Shown: positions 46,002 to 54,807, counted from the first letter of the stretch. The stretch is DNA of 64,000 bases from Alphaproteobacteria bacterium (GCA_025350465.1 JANXXU010000015.1:124001-188000); one strand, 5' to 3'. A program made the numbers and translations. Notes: generated by a model not told the origin, from the sequence alone.

Positions 46002-48299
46002 ATGCTCGTTGGTCGAATTCTCTCAAACCGCACCGCGACCGGGATTTTGGCATTGCGCGCAGCCTTACCCAATCAGGACGGCGAGCGCCATCAAGCGATG
46101 GTCGTTGTCCTGAACGCCGACGGGATCGTCGTCGAGGTCGACGCGCCGTGGGGCGGTATCGCTCCGGGCGGCGCGTATCTTGTTTGCGTCGAACGTGCGA
46201 TCGGCAAGATCGTCGACCGAGGCGAGCGCCAAGAGCTGACGACAGCAATCGCGGATGTCCTTTCCGGCAAGCTGGTGCACAGGTCGATCGACCTACGCTG
46301 CGGACTCGGGCGCGAGGTCGCATGGCTTCGCATCACCGTGACGCCCAGGTCGCTTGGCGCGCGCGACGGCGTCGTGGTCGTGCACACTCCGGTCACGGAC
46401 GAGAAACAGCGCAAGGCCGAGCTCAACGATGTCGAGCGGCGGCTGCATGAGATTTACGGCATCGCCGACATCGGCGATTTCGAGTATGTCGCGGCGGTAG
46501 ACCGCACGCGGCTTTCGCCGCCGGTTTTGCGCATGTTCGGCTTGCCTGGCGATGCCTCGGGCAACAGCGACGAGTTTTTCTCGGCCGTGCATCCGGAGGA
46601 TCGTCAACGGGTCCTGACGATGCATCAAGACCCTTCGTGGCGACAGATGAAGTGCGAGTTTCGCGTCGTGCGGCCGGACGGCGAGGTTCGCTACATCTCA
46701 GCGACGATGCGCCGTGAAGTCGATGAAACGGGCGAGGTCGTGCGCGTCTTTGGCATCGACCACGATGTGACAGCGCGGCGACAGGCGGAAGAGCGCCTCG
46801 ACCGGTTGTTTGAGGCTTCGATCGATATTCTCAGCATCATCTCGTTTCGCGGCTTCTTCAAGCGCGTCAATCCTGCTTTCGCGACTCTGCTCGGTTATAG
46901 CGAGGATGAGCTTTGCATTAGGCCGGCGATCGAGTTCGTTCACCCCGACGACCGCGAGAGGACGTTTGCCGAGGTTCAAGCGCAGCTGCTTCAGACAAGC
47001 AAACAGCGCATCGAAAATCGTTACGTTCGCAAGGACGGTTCGCTCGTACGGTTGGCCTGGACGATGAGCCCGTCAGGGCGCGACATCCTGGGCGTGGCGC
47101 GCGACATCACGGCCGAGCATGCGGCGGCGGAGGAGTTGCGGCGCGCCAAGGAGGCGGCCGAAGCGGCGAGCACCGCCAAAAGCGAATTCCTTGCAACTAT
47201 GAGCCATGAAATCCGCACGCCGCTCAACGGCGTGATCGGCATGGCCGAATTGTTGCGAACGACGGCGTTGACGCCGGAGCAGAGGGGCCGTGTGGAAACC
47301 ATTCACGAGTCGGGTCAACTGCTGCTCACACTGCTGAACGACATTCTCGATCTATCGCGCATTGAAGCCGGTAAACTCGAGCTCGAAACGCGCAGCTTCG
47401 ATTTGCACCATTTGCTCCACTCGGCGATCGAATTGTGGGCGCCAACAGCGCGCGCGAAGGGATTGACGCTCGAGTGCGTTCTGGCGAACGATTTGCCGCG
47501 AACCGTCGAGGGCGACGAAACCAGGGTGCGCCAGATCGTCAGCAACTTGATGTCGAATGCGGTCAAATTCACCTCGCGCGGATCGGTTACGCTCAGCGGC
47601 TCGCGCGAAGGCGAGACAGTCGCGATCGGCGTGCGCGATACCGGCTGCGGCATCGATGGCGACGTGCTGCCTAAGCTCTTTCAAAAATTCAGCCAGGGCG
47701 ACGCATCAGTTACGCGCCAGCATGGCGGAACGGGGCTAGGTCTCGCAATCTGCAAGCACTTGGCTGAAATGATGGGCGGAACGATTTCGGTCGCCAGCGG
47801 AAAGGATAAGGGCTCAACGTTTACTGTCCACCTTGCGCTGCGCCAAATGTCTACGACGAGTGGGGCGACGCACGCCGCGCACGCAATGCCTACGAGTCCC
47901 CAAGGGCTGCACCTGCTCGTCGCCGAAGACAATGCGATCAACCGGAAGCTCATCGAGCACATGCTCGAAGCGCTGGGTCACACTTGCGATTTCGCCGAGG
48001 ATGGCGAGCAAGCGATTGTGTTGGCGAGAGGGCGCACCTACGACGCGATCCTGATGGACGTGCAAATGCCGGTACTCGATGGCATTTCCGCCGCGCGTCA
48101 GATTAGGATGCTCGATGGCGCCGCGTCACTCACGCACATCATTGCGGTGACTGCGAACGCGATGACCGGCGATCGCGAGAAGTATTTGGCGGCTGGAATG
48201 GACGGCTATGTGTCGAAGCCGATCAGCATGAACGATCTGGCGCGTACGCTCGATCAGGTGCGGACGGCCTCAGCCGTTCCGAAGACTGCGAGCGCTTAG
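46002..48299 (+). CDS. Hybrid sensor histidine kinase with PAS domains and receiver
   Basis: The 765-residue protein has no TM segment, so it is probably cytosolic. It has two or three PAS/PAC domains (about residues 15-370), a HisKA domain with phosphoacceptor H402 (ATMSHEIRTPLNG), a HATPase domain with the N-box and G boxes (DTGCGIDG and GGTGLGLAI), and a C-terminal receiver with D686 (ILMDVQMP). The signal and output are unknown. The start at ATG 46002 is a choice; earlier starts would overlap the divergent gene. Confidence 0.88.
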   Translation: MLVGRILSNRTATGILALRAALPNQDGERHQAMVVVLNADGIVVEVDAPWGGIAPGGAYLVCVERAIGKIVDRGERQELTTAIADVLSGKLVHRSIDLRCGLGREVAWLRITVTPRSLGARDGVVVVHTPVTDEKQRKAELNDVERRLHEIYGIADIGDFEYVAAVDRTRLSPPVLRMFGLPGDASGNSDEFFSAVHPEDRQRVLTMHQDPSWRQMKCEFRVVRPDGEVRYISATMRREVDETGEVVRVFGIDHDVTARRQAEERLDRLFEASIDILSIISFRGFFKRVNPAFATLLGYSEDELCIRPAIEFVHPDDRERTFAEVQAQLLQTSKQRIENRYVRKDGSLVRLAWTMSPSGRDILGVARDITAEHAAAEELRRAKEAAEAASTAKSEFLATMSHEIRTPLNGVIGMAELLRTTALTPEQRGRVETIHESGQLLLTLLNDILDLSRIEAGKLELETRSFDLHHLLHSAIELWAPTARAKGLTLECVLANDLPRTVEGDETRVRQIVSNLMSNAVKFTSRGSVTLSGSREGETVAIGVRDTGCGIDGDVLPKLFQKFSQGDASVTRQHGGTGLGLAICKHLAEMMGGTISVASGKDKGSTFTVHLALRQMSTTSGATHAAHAMPTSPQGLHLLVAEDNAINRKLIEHMLEALGHTCDFAEDGEQAIVLARGRTYDAILMDVQMPVLDGISAARQIRMLDGAASLTHIIAVTANAMTGDREKYLAAGMDGYVSKPISMNDLARTLDQVRTASAVPKTASA

Positions 48300-48465
48300 G
48301 GCATCGAGCGTCTTCAATCTCTCGTGACAGTTGTGGCGGCCGTTACAGTCCCCCGCGAATCAGCTTAAACCGGTAAGAAGACGGGCTCTGCCGGGTTGCC
48401 GGGCTCTGGGCGAAAGCCTGTCGACCGCGGTAAGATCGGGAGCAATTCACCTTTCGGAGGTCAGA

Positions 48466-49053
48466 ATGACGGACAGCAAACTTTCCCGGCGTGAGGCGCT
48501 GCTCAGGGCCGGCGCAGTGCCTTTGGCAACGGCGATTGCCGTCGTCAATGCGGCGCCGGCTTTGGCAGACGACACCTATTCCCGCGGTGAAATCATCGAT
48601 GCGGCGTCGGATTTCTTCGGTATGACGACGGCGGCCGTGGCGCACGTGGTCGAGAGAGTATTCTCCGATCTCGGGCGGCCGAACGCCTATATCACGGGCG
48701 AAGAGGGCGGCGCCGCGATCGCGGTCGGCCTGCGCTACGGAAGCGGTTACATGTACCGCAAGACGTTTCGCAACATGAAAGTCTATTGGCAGGGGCCGTC
48801 GCTCGGTTTCGATCTGGGCGCCAACGTGTCGAAGTGCTTTACGCTAGTCTATCGCGTCCGCCGTCAGGAAGAGATCTTTCAGCGCTTCCCCGGCATCGAC
48901 GGCAGCTATTATTTCATCGCCGGTATCGGGGTGAACTATCAACGGTCCGGCCGCATCTCCCTTGCGCCGATGCGCACCGGCCTCGGCCTGCGCGCGGGCG
49001 TTAACGTGGGCTATCTGAGCTACACGCGCGAGCGGAATATCCTGCCGTTCTGA
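48466..49053 (+). CDS. eipA: EipA-like DUF1134 protein with Tat-type signal
   Basis: This 195-residue protein matches the DUF1134 family, whose Brucella member EipA is a periplasmic factor needed for envelope integrity. Motifs are IIDAASDFFG, VVERVFSDLGRPNAYITGEE, LRYGSGYMYRK, VYWQGPSLGFDLG, GIDGSYYFIAGIG and LGLRAGVNVGYL. The N-terminus has SRREALLRAG followed by a hydrophobic run, which fits a Tat signal. CGGAGG precedes the ATG at 48466. Confidence 0.85.
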   Translation: MTDSKLSRREALLRAGAVPLATAIAVVNAAPALADDTYSRGEIIDAASDFFGMTTAAVAHVVERVFSDLGRPNAYITGEEGGAAIAVGLRYGSGYMYRKTFRNMKVYWQGPSLGFDLGANVSKCFTLVYRVRRQEEIFQRFPGIDGSYYFIAGIGVNYQRSGRISLAPMRTGLGLRAGVNVGYLSYTRERNILPF

Positions 49054-49072
49054 TTTCGTAAGTTACCCAGTC

Positions 49073-49094
49073 GGCGGCGCTGCGAGGCGCCGCC
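49073..49094. terminator. Shared hairpin between eipA and cysQ
   Basis: GGCGGCGC and GCGCCGCC form a perfect 8-base-pair stem with a 6-base loop between the two convergent genes. Nearby T-rich sequence exists on the plus side (GCGTTTT). It could serve both directions. Confidence 0.6.
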
Positions 49095-49095
49095 G

Positions 49096-49896
49096 CTATG
49101 CGTTTTCGGCCGTGCCCCACGCAATAAAGTGCGGATTGACGAACTTGTCGCGCGCCCGGCCATAGGTGAGGGGCGTGTGCCCGTCGAGAAGGGTGACGCG
49201 CCCGCCGGCGGCCGCAAGAACCGCATGCCCCGCCGCCGTGTCCCATTCGCAAGTTGGCCCGTGCCGGGGATAGATGTCGGCTTCGCCTGCGGCGATGAGG
49301 CAGAATTTCACCGACGAACCCGACGTTATGAACTCGGCGATTTTATAGTGCGCCAAGAGTTCCTCCGTTTTCGAATCGCGGTGGCTGCGGCTGGCGACGG
49401 CCGTCATGCCGTGTTCCGGCGGTACGCGCGTTTTGATGCGATGGGCTGCGCCGATCAGTTGCGCCTGCGGATCGGCGTGCTGTTCGAAAGCCTCGCCATC
49501 CGAGCCCCAAAACATGCGGCCAATGGCCGGTGCGAAGACGACGCCGGCCGTCGGCGCGCCGTGCTCGATGAGCGCGATATTGACGGTGAACTCGCCGTTG
49601 CGGTTCAAGAATTCCTTGGTGCCGTCAAGCGGATCGACTAGGAAAAATGGCGCGCTGCCGATATCGGGAATCGCTCCAGCGGCCGCCGATTCCTCCGCGA
49701 CGACCGGCACGCCCGGTGCGGCGCGCGATAGGCGATCGAGAATCAGTGCCTCTGCCTCATGATCGGCATCGGTTACGGGCGACTTGTCCGCCTTTTGCCG
49801 ACGCTCCACCGTGCCTGCATAGTGGCGTAGAATTACGCCGCCGGCTTCGCACGCGATCTCGACGATTGCGCGCGTGAGCGCCTTGTTGTTTTTCAC
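49096..49896 (-). CDS. cysQ: 3'(2'),5'-bisphosphate nucleotidase CysQ
   Basis: CysQ removes the 3' phosphate of PAP or PAPS arising from sulfate assimilation. The 266-residue IMPase-fold protein has KADKSPVTDADHEAE, VAEES, the metal signature FFLVDPLDGTKEFLN and the late CEWDTAAGHAVL motif. It overlaps the DUF3553 gene by four bases. Confidence 0.93.
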   Translation of the reverse strand: MKNNKALTRAIVEIACEAGGVILRHYAGTVERRQKADKSPVTDADHEAEALILDRLSRAAPGVPVVAEESAAAGAIPDIGSAPFFLVDPLDGTKEFLNRNGEFTVNIALIEHGAPTAGVVFAPAIGRMFWGSDGEAFEQHADPQAQLIGAAHRIKTRVPPEHGMTAVASRSHRDSKTEELLAHYKIAEFITSGSSVKFCLIAAGEADIYPRHGPTCEWDTAAGHAVLAAAGGRVTLLDGHTPLTYGRARDKFVNPHFIAWGTAENA

Positions 49897-50138
49897 GGTG
49901 CGGAATGCTCCCGTTGCTTTGATTCCTCAAGTGTCACACGTCGTAAATCCGCCTTGGCGATGTTGATCAGCCGTTTGCCGGCATTTTCGAAGTTTACCGT
50001 GACGCGGGTGCCGACGACGCATTGCACCTGGCCCAATCCCCAGTCGAGGGCGCCGGGAAGCATCACGTAAGTTCCGGGCTCAAAATGGTTCGACATCAGG
50101 GGCGGCGGTTCGGCGCGGTTGTTCGAGCCACTATCCAC
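49893..50138 (-). CDS. Small DUF3553 protein
   Basis: This protein is a short SH3-like fold: FEPGTYVMLPGALDWGLGQVQ followed by VTVNFENAGKRLIN. DUF3553 members are short (60-80 residues). The start is either GTG at 50138 (AAGG upstream) or ATG at 50096. The role is unknown; it is paired with cysQ in this window. Confidence 0.8.
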   Translation of the reverse strand: MDSGSNNRAEPPPLMSNHFEPGTYVMLPGALDWGLGQVQCVVGTRVTVNFENAGKRLINIAKADLRRVTLEESKQREHSAP

Positions 50139-50241
50139 AATTAAGCCTTGCGCAACCAGATCGACGTTGGGCTAGTCTCGCCCGCTCTCGCATATATTTC
50201 GCACCTGTGGCGCAGAATCGCGCAACTAAACCGGACAGTCC

Positions 50242-50880
50242 ATGCACGAACTCGATCTTGCCGCCTTGATGGTTTCCCGCGTTTGTCACGATCTGATCTC
50301 GCCGGTCGCGGCGGTTTCGAACGGTCTTGAGATACTGGCCGACGAAGAAGATCCGGCGATGAAAGAGCAGGCGATGTCGCTGATCGCGCACTCGGTGGGT
50401 CAGGCGAAGGCGCGGCTCTTATTTGCGCGCCTTGCCTTCGGCGCGATGGGCTCGGCGGGCGCCGAAATCGAGCTCGGCGAGGCAGGCCAGGTGGCTGCGG
50501 AGTTCTTTAAGACGGGCAAGGCGAAACTCGACTGGCAGGCGCCGCAAGGCGCAGTCGACAAAGAGATTATCCGTGTACTGCTTAATCTGGCGAATATGGG
50601 CGCCGACAGCATTCCGCGCGGCGGTCAACTCACCGTGAAGATCGAGCCGACACGCCAACGCGTCGCCGTCACGGTCACCGCCAAGGGCACGCGCGCCAAC
50701 CTCGCGCAAGACATTCGCGATGGGCTCGCGCTCAAGACGCCGTTCGAGGAGCTGACCGGGCGGACCGTGCAACCTTACATTACAGCGCTTCTTGCGAAGA
50801 AACTCGGCAGCGTGATCGAGGTCAGCTTCGGTCCGGAGACCGTGCGCTTCGATGTGACGATCGACAAAAGGACGGCGTGA
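50242..50880 (+). CDS. chpT: Histidine phosphotransferase ChpT
   Basis: ChpT relays phosphate from CckA to CtrA and CpdR in the alphaproteobacterial cell cycle. In 212 residues it has the DHp helix with phosphoacceptor H16 (RVCHDLISPVAAVSNGLEI) and a degenerate HATPase-like domain without nucleotide motifs. A CtrA box (TTAA-N7-TTAA) was looked for in the upstream 200 bases and not seen. It is the family pattern, not position, that gives the call. Confidence 0.88.
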   Translation: MHELDLAALMVSRVCHDLISPVAAVSNGLEILADEEDPAMKEQAMSLIAHSVGQAKARLLFARLAFGAMGSAGAEIELGEAGQVAAEFFKTGKAKLDWQAPQGAVDKEIIRVLLNLANMGADSIPRGGQLTVKIEPTRQRVAVTVTAKGTRANLAQDIRDGLALKTPFEELTGRTVQPYITALLAKKLGSVIEVSFGPETVRFDVTIDKRTA

Positions 50881-51050
50881 TCCGCTGGACGCATCGGCGC
50901 TAGCTTGCTCTAAGCGAATATCGTTGTGGTCGTAATTTGTCGCTCTATCGCGTCGCTTCGAACACCCTGGTCAGTTCTTTTTAGCAGGCCATCGGCCGAC
51001 GAGCGGCTCGCATCGGATACGGGGCCAAACGAACGGCGTGGAGGCCGGCG

Positions 51051-51404
51051 TCATTTTACGGTTGTCGGGGCGAGCGCTACCGAAAGAGTATATCGGACAG
51101 TATTCGTGCATGCGTTCGCCCCCGCCGTTGTCCCGCATGTTATTGTCGTTTCATTCCCCGGGCCATAGCGATCGAGCGAGCAAACTTGAGCGCAAGCATA
51201 GCCGTTGGATCGAACAACGGCCCCGATCGCCTCTAGGTTGCTTGGCGGAGGTTGCGAATGTTCTTGGTCTCGATATCGCATGTGGAAAGCGTAAGCGAGG
51301 GCCAAACAGGTCAGCGAAGATCCCAAGCCCAACCATACGACCAAGGCGGTACGCCGCTTGACGTCCGATTTCCGATACGGGAAATGGCGATCAAGTTGGA
51401 GCAT
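51051..51404 (-). CDS. Small anchored four-cysteine protein, paralogue 1
   Basis: This 117-residue protein has one TM segment (about 21-40) and a C-terminal domain with the pattern AIGAVVRSNGYACAQVCSLD, then ITCG, then NACTNTVRYTLSV. The same pattern occurs in the neighbour at 51457 and in the gene at 62691. Four cysteines are conserved (C-x3-C, then two single). No known domain is recognised. It is the last gene of a three-gene minus-strand run. Confidence 0.65.
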   Translation of the reverse strand: MLQLDRHFPYRKSDVKRRTALVVWLGLGSSLTCLALAYAFHMRYRDQEHSQPPPSNLEAIGAVVRSNGYACAQVCSLDRYGPGNETTITCGTTAGANACTNTVRYTLSVALAPTTVK

Positions 51405-51456
51405 CAGGGGAAGCTCTTCGCTAAAACTATCAAATCATCGCCGGAATCTACATGCT

Positions 51457-51957
51457 CTAGCGTGTCGGGATTGCAGAATTGGACACTCGAATCTCGTACC
51501 GCGCCGGAGTGGTACACGATCCAGCCTCTTGGGACCGACTACATGCGACAATGAGCGCGGCGCCAGGTGCGTCCGAGTATTTTCGATCGACCGAGCATAT
51601 GCGTGCGCAATCGTTGCCGGTAGCGCGCACAAGAGCGCTCACCACACTGCCATATCCCGAGGGCAGCTGGCGCTCGAACTCTCCGGACTTTTGTTCGCTT
51701 CCCGGCACCAACAAAATGAGTGCAAGGAACAGACTGCCGACGACGAGCGCGGCAAGCGTCCAAGCGCGCACGGCGCTGCGGAGGTCAGGCACATCGTCGT
51801 CGTCGTCGTTACTTGGACCGGAGTTTGCCGTACTTTGATGGCTATACTCTCCAAACAGCGGAAAGCCGTTGTAAGGCATCCATTGCCCTCCGCGTTTCCG
51901 GGGTTCGGGTGAAGTCAGACGCCGCGCGTTCGACGACGGTCTACCGGGCGCGCTCAT
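51457..51957 (-). CDS. Small anchored four-cysteine protein, paralogue 2
   Basis: This 166-residue protein has an N-terminal extension with an acidic patch (DDDDD), one TM segment (AWTLAALVVGSLFLALILLV) and a C-terminal domain matching paralogues 1 and 3: VSALVRATGNDCARICSVD, VACS, SCTTPARYEIRVS. The cytosolic acidic tail is unique to this copy. Its ATG overlaps the upstream stop as ATGA. Confidence 0.68.
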   Translation of the reverse strand: MSAPGRPSSNARRLTSPEPRKRGGQWMPYNGFPLFGEYSHQSTANSGPSNDDDDDVPDLRSAVRAWTLAALVVGSLFLALILLVPGSEQKSGEFERQLPSGYGSVVSALVRATGNDCARICSVDRKYSDAPGAALIVACSRSQEAGSCTTPARYEIRVSNSAIPTR

Positions 51958-52151
51958 TTTGCGTGCCAGGGCGCGGCCTCAACTGCAGGCGGGCTATTTG
52001 CAACGCGCATCTGCGCGGCGGACCAGATTAGCGTGTAGCTGAGAAACAGCAGGATTGTGATAATCAGCATCCACACGCTCAAGCGCGAAAGTGAATTCTC
52101 GTCGTGATGCGAGAGCGGCGCGTCGAAGCCGTTGGTGCGAAAGTTGCTCAT
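51954..52151 (-). CDS. Small single-TM protein heading the cysteine-protein run
   Basis: This 65-residue protein has one TM helix (WMLIITILLFLSYTLIW, about residues 26-42) with a polar N-terminus and a short C-terminal tail. It has no cysteine domain. The ATG at 52151 is chosen; the longer frame to 52313 has no support. The 4-base overlap with the next gene indicates one transcript. Function unknown. Confidence 0.55.
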   Translation of the reverse strand: MSNFRTNGFDAPLSHHDENSLSRLSVWMLIITILLFLSYTLIWSAAQMRVANSPPAVEAAPWHAK

Positions 52152-52481
52152 TTTTGAATACCCAAACCCGAGCCTTCGGGTGTCAGCCATCACATAGTCG
52201 CACGAGCCGTAAGGTTTCCATGCGGTTCGTGCGGAGCAGACGTAAGAGGGTCGTAAGGACGCCGCACATTCAGCGCTGCAAACGAACGGTCCAATGGTTG
52301 ACGCACAGGACATTGGTTCCCATCAGAAACTTGGAACTATTTTATTTGCAGTTCTCTTATTTCGACACCAAGAACACCGCATGGAAGATTTATCGTGGGA
52401 CCGTGTATTCGTGCGGCGAACCTCTGCGTCGCGCGTCGAACCAGCGACGATCGCAACGATTTCAACGAAAGGGCTGATTCG
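52152..52481 (+). other. Intergenic region between the minus-strand run and the porin
   Basis: No gene is supported in this 330-base divergent region. It holds a 48-base element (52345-52392) that recurs at 53954-54001, and a small hairpin CCCGA/TCGGG near 52168. Confidence 0.6.
52345..52392 (+). repeat. Shared leader element, copy A
   Basis: Two blocks, TTTGC(A/T)GTTC(T/C)CTTATT and TGGAAGATTTA, lie exactly 37 bases apart (start to start), as in copy B. The copy sits about 90 bases ahead of the porin start. It could be a shared promoter or operator. Confidence 0.55.
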
Positions 52482-53662
52482 ATGGAAGCGCCGAGCAATC
52501 GTTTTTCTATGGCCGCCGGCTTGCCGTTTTTCATCGCCGCCGTCGGCGTGACTGCAACGGCTACGATGGGATCGGCGAAGGCCGATGCGCTGGCTACGCC
52601 GGCAATGGAGGGCCCGCTTAAGGCCAACGCCAACCCGATAAAGCTCGATGCGGGGCCTCTGGGGGATATTTACATCACGGGCGCGCTCAGTGGCATCGCG
52701 ATGGCACAAGACAACGCGGTGCCCGGCGATCACGATTCGCTTGTCGATGTTTCCAACGCCCGGGTCTTTATTCAAAAGACCGACGGCTTGATTCAATTCT
52801 TCGTGCAAGGCGGCGCCTATTCGCTGCCGGCGCTGGGGACGGCCTATGTGCGCGCGGGAGATGCGACAACGACTTTTATGGCGTCTTGCCGCAAGGGTTT
52901 CTGAAGATCGCGCCGACGGACAATTTTTCGATCATGGCCGGCAAGCTGCCGACGCTGATCGGCGCCGAATACACCTTCACCTTCGAGAACATGAATATCG
53001 AGCGTGGGCTTTTGTGGAATCAAGAGAACGCAGTCAATCGCGGCGCACAAGCCAACTATGCGGCCGGCCCGCTCGCCTTCGCGCTTTCCTGGAACGACGG
53101 CTTCTACTCGGACCGCTACAATTGGCTGACCGGCTCGGTCGCTTGGACGATCGACAGCTCGAACTCGTTGAGCTTCGTCGCCGGCGGAAACCTCGGACGC
53201 ACGGTTCTATCGACGCTTGCGACGCCGCTCGCTCAGAACAACAGCGAGATCCACAATCTGATTTACACGCACACGGAAGGACCGTGGACGATCAATCCTT
53301 ATCTTCAATACACGCACGTTGCCGCCGACGCGAAGCTTGGCTTTGCGCATTCGGCCGACACGTTTGGTGCCGCGCTCCTCGTGAATTATGCGTTCGATGA
53401 TAATTGGAGCTTGGCAGGGCGTGCTGAATACATCGAGTCGACGGGCAGCGTTGCCAACGGCGCGCTGAACCTGCTCTACGGGCCCGGCAGCCACGCGTGG
53501 TCGTTCACCGTGACACCGTCATATCAGAAGGGCCCATTCTTCGCGCGCGCCGATGTGTCTTACGTGACCGCCGGCGATACGACGCCGGGCTTTGCCTTCG
53601 GCGACAACTTCAACGACAAATCGCAAGCGCGCGCGATGATCGAGGTCGGCGTGCTGTTTTAG
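52482..53662 (+). pseudogene. OmpL-like beta-barrel porin (BBP2 type) with a frameshift
   Basis: The N-terminal part (52482-52904) encodes a signal peptide and the first strands (FFVQGGAYSLPALGTAYVRAGDATTTF); the C-terminal part (from about 52878) continues in the next frame with GVLPQGFLKIAPTDNF, then PTLIGAEYTFTFENMNIERG and repeated strands to a terminal GVLF. The two parts join if one T is added in the T-run at 52874-52877. This is a putative beta-barrel porin-2 family outer-membrane protein. The break is a real mutation or a homopolymer error. Confidence 0.8.
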
Positions 53663-53838
53663 TCGGTACGCTTTGGCTGAACGACCATAGCTGCCGCCAT
53701 TAAGATTGCGTCAACCGAACGCCTTTGCGTTTTCATTATTTTTGCAGCTCGAAATTCGCATAGAAGCGGCGAAGCTCTGGCATCTAGAGTTGCACACCCT
53801 GTCCGCGCTTGGCAGCACGACAGGCAATGGGTTGCGTC

Positions 53839-53934
53839 ATGCTCGAATACGTCCTTGGTGCCTGTGTCTCGGCGCTCACTATTGTTTTCTTGATTTCGGC
53901 CGTCGCGGTTTATGTGCGGCGGCAGCGCTATTAA
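53839..53934 (+). CDS. 31-residue single-TM micro-protein
   Basis: A short frame encodes one TM helix (residues 4-25) and a basic tail (RRQRY). It starts MLEYVLGA, which resembles the true KdpF start MLDYYLGA at 54721. No obvious ribosome site is present. It may be a KdpF-like small protein; function unknown. Confidence 0.45.
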   Translation: MLEYVLGACVSALTIVFLISAVAVYVRRQRY

Positions 53935-53953
53935 AGCCGGAAATCAGCACTAC

Positions 53954-54001
53954 TTTGCTGTTCCCTTATTCTACGAGGCACAAATTCGTCTGGAAGATTT
54001 A
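53954..54001 (+). repeat. Shared leader element, copy B
   Basis: This matches copy A at 52345-52392 in both blocks and in spacing. It lies about 90 bases ahead of the small gene at 54047. A weaker third match (GTTCCTTAT) is seen near 54397. Confidence 0.55.
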
Positions 54002-54046
54002 CGGGCCGCGGACCCATATGAAGCTCGGTTACAGTGGAGTGCCGAA

Positions 54047-54316
54047 ATGAGCGTCATAAGGCTCGAAGTTGGCGACATCAGCAATGATGTCCGCGAGCGA
54101 ATCCTGAAGGCCGTCGAAGACATCCGCAATGCCGCTACGAAATACAAGAACGACAGCGGCGAGGCCAGGCAGACGGCAACCGTGCATCCTTTTCCGCTGA
54201 AGGAAAGCGTCTTGAAAGTCGCGGAGCGCGCCGCCCGCGCCAGCGCAGAAAGCGAATCGGATGAGTCCCGCAAGCTTCATCTCATGCTGCCTCAGCCGCA
54301 CAGTTCGATTTGGTAA
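54047..54316 (+). CDS. Unrecognised small soluble protein upstream of kdp
   Basis: This 89-residue protein is mostly helical and charged, without signal or TM segment (MSVIRLEVGDISNDVRERIL start). GGAG lies 8 bases before the ATG at 54047. I do not recognise a family. It precedes a strong hairpin and the kdp genes, so a link with potassium stress is possible but unproven. Confidence 0.55.
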   Translation: MSVIRLEVGDISNDVRERILKAVEDIRNAATKYKNDSGEARQTATVHPFPLKESVLKVAERAARASAESESDESRKLHLMLPQPHSSIW

Positions 54317-54615
54317 ATGAGGAGGGACCTTGCCGCCGGTTCGGATCCAAGCCCGAACCGGCGGCGCAGCGCGCCGGCAGGGCGAACTCAACTTTACAAG
54401 TTCCTTATAACCAGGCTCCCGCTTCCATATCGCAATACAATGCCCATCCCGCTAAATCTCCGCACCGCAGAATGGATTGAGCGAGTCATAGGAAGTGTCT
54501 GCCTTCGGCGGTTGACCCTCACACGTCGTGCACTTGATTCACATCAACTGACCATCCAGCCAATCAGCTTAAGTAGAACCTCATCCGGCAATCGGACAGC
54601 ACGGGAATAGTCGCA
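54317..54615 (+). other. Intergenic region ahead of the kdp operon
   Basis: No gene is supported. The region contains the hairpin at 54332-54365 and presumably the kdp promoter, which I cannot place. Confidence 0.5.
54332..54365 (+). terminator. Perfect 13-base-pair stem-loop
   Basis: GCCGCCGGTTCGG and CCGAACCGGCGGC pair perfectly around an 8-base loop, starting 15 bases after the stop of the small gene at 54047. No T-run follows, so it may be a processing or factor-dependent site. Confidence 0.55.
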
Positions 54616-54705
54616 ATGCCAAGCAATGATCTCTTCATGTTGGTCGTCGGCGTCGGAGCGTTCGTCGTGTTGTGGGCCTACGTCGCGCTATGCGCTCGCG
54701 CCTAA
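54616..54705 (+). CDS. 29-residue single-TM micro-protein ahead of kdpF
   Basis: The frame encodes MPSNDLFMLVVGVGAF and continues as one TM helix ending CARA. It lies 15 bases before kdpF. Similar tiny proteins are often found just upstream of KdpF in rhizobial genomes. Function unknown. Confidence 0.55.
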   Translation: MPSNDLFMLVVGVGAFVVLWAYVALCARA

Positions 54706-54720
54706 CAAGGACACGCCATC

Positions 54721-54807
54721 ATGCTTGACTATTATCTTGGCGCAGCGGTCGTCGTGATCATCGTGGTCTACCTCGTCTACGCGCTCATGCGTCCCGAACA
54801 ATTCTAA
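54721..54807 (+). CDS. kdpF: KdpF, small stabilising subunit
   Basis: KdpF is a single-TM peptide that stabilises the KdpABC complex. This 28-residue frame reads [20 protein letters not shown] and ends ALMRPEQF, the usual KdpF form (a final RPExF). It is 34 bases ahead of kdpA. Confidence 0.88.
   Translation: MLDYYLGAAVVVIIVVYLVYALMRPEQF

Noticed and set aside
50881-51050. Gap after chpT checked for genes and CtrA boxes
   Set aside because: No frame with coding features and no TTAA-N7-TTAA were seen.
54317-54610. A 97-codon frame ahead of kdp
   Set aside because: It runs through the 13-base hairpin, is arginine-rich without pattern and has no ribosome site.
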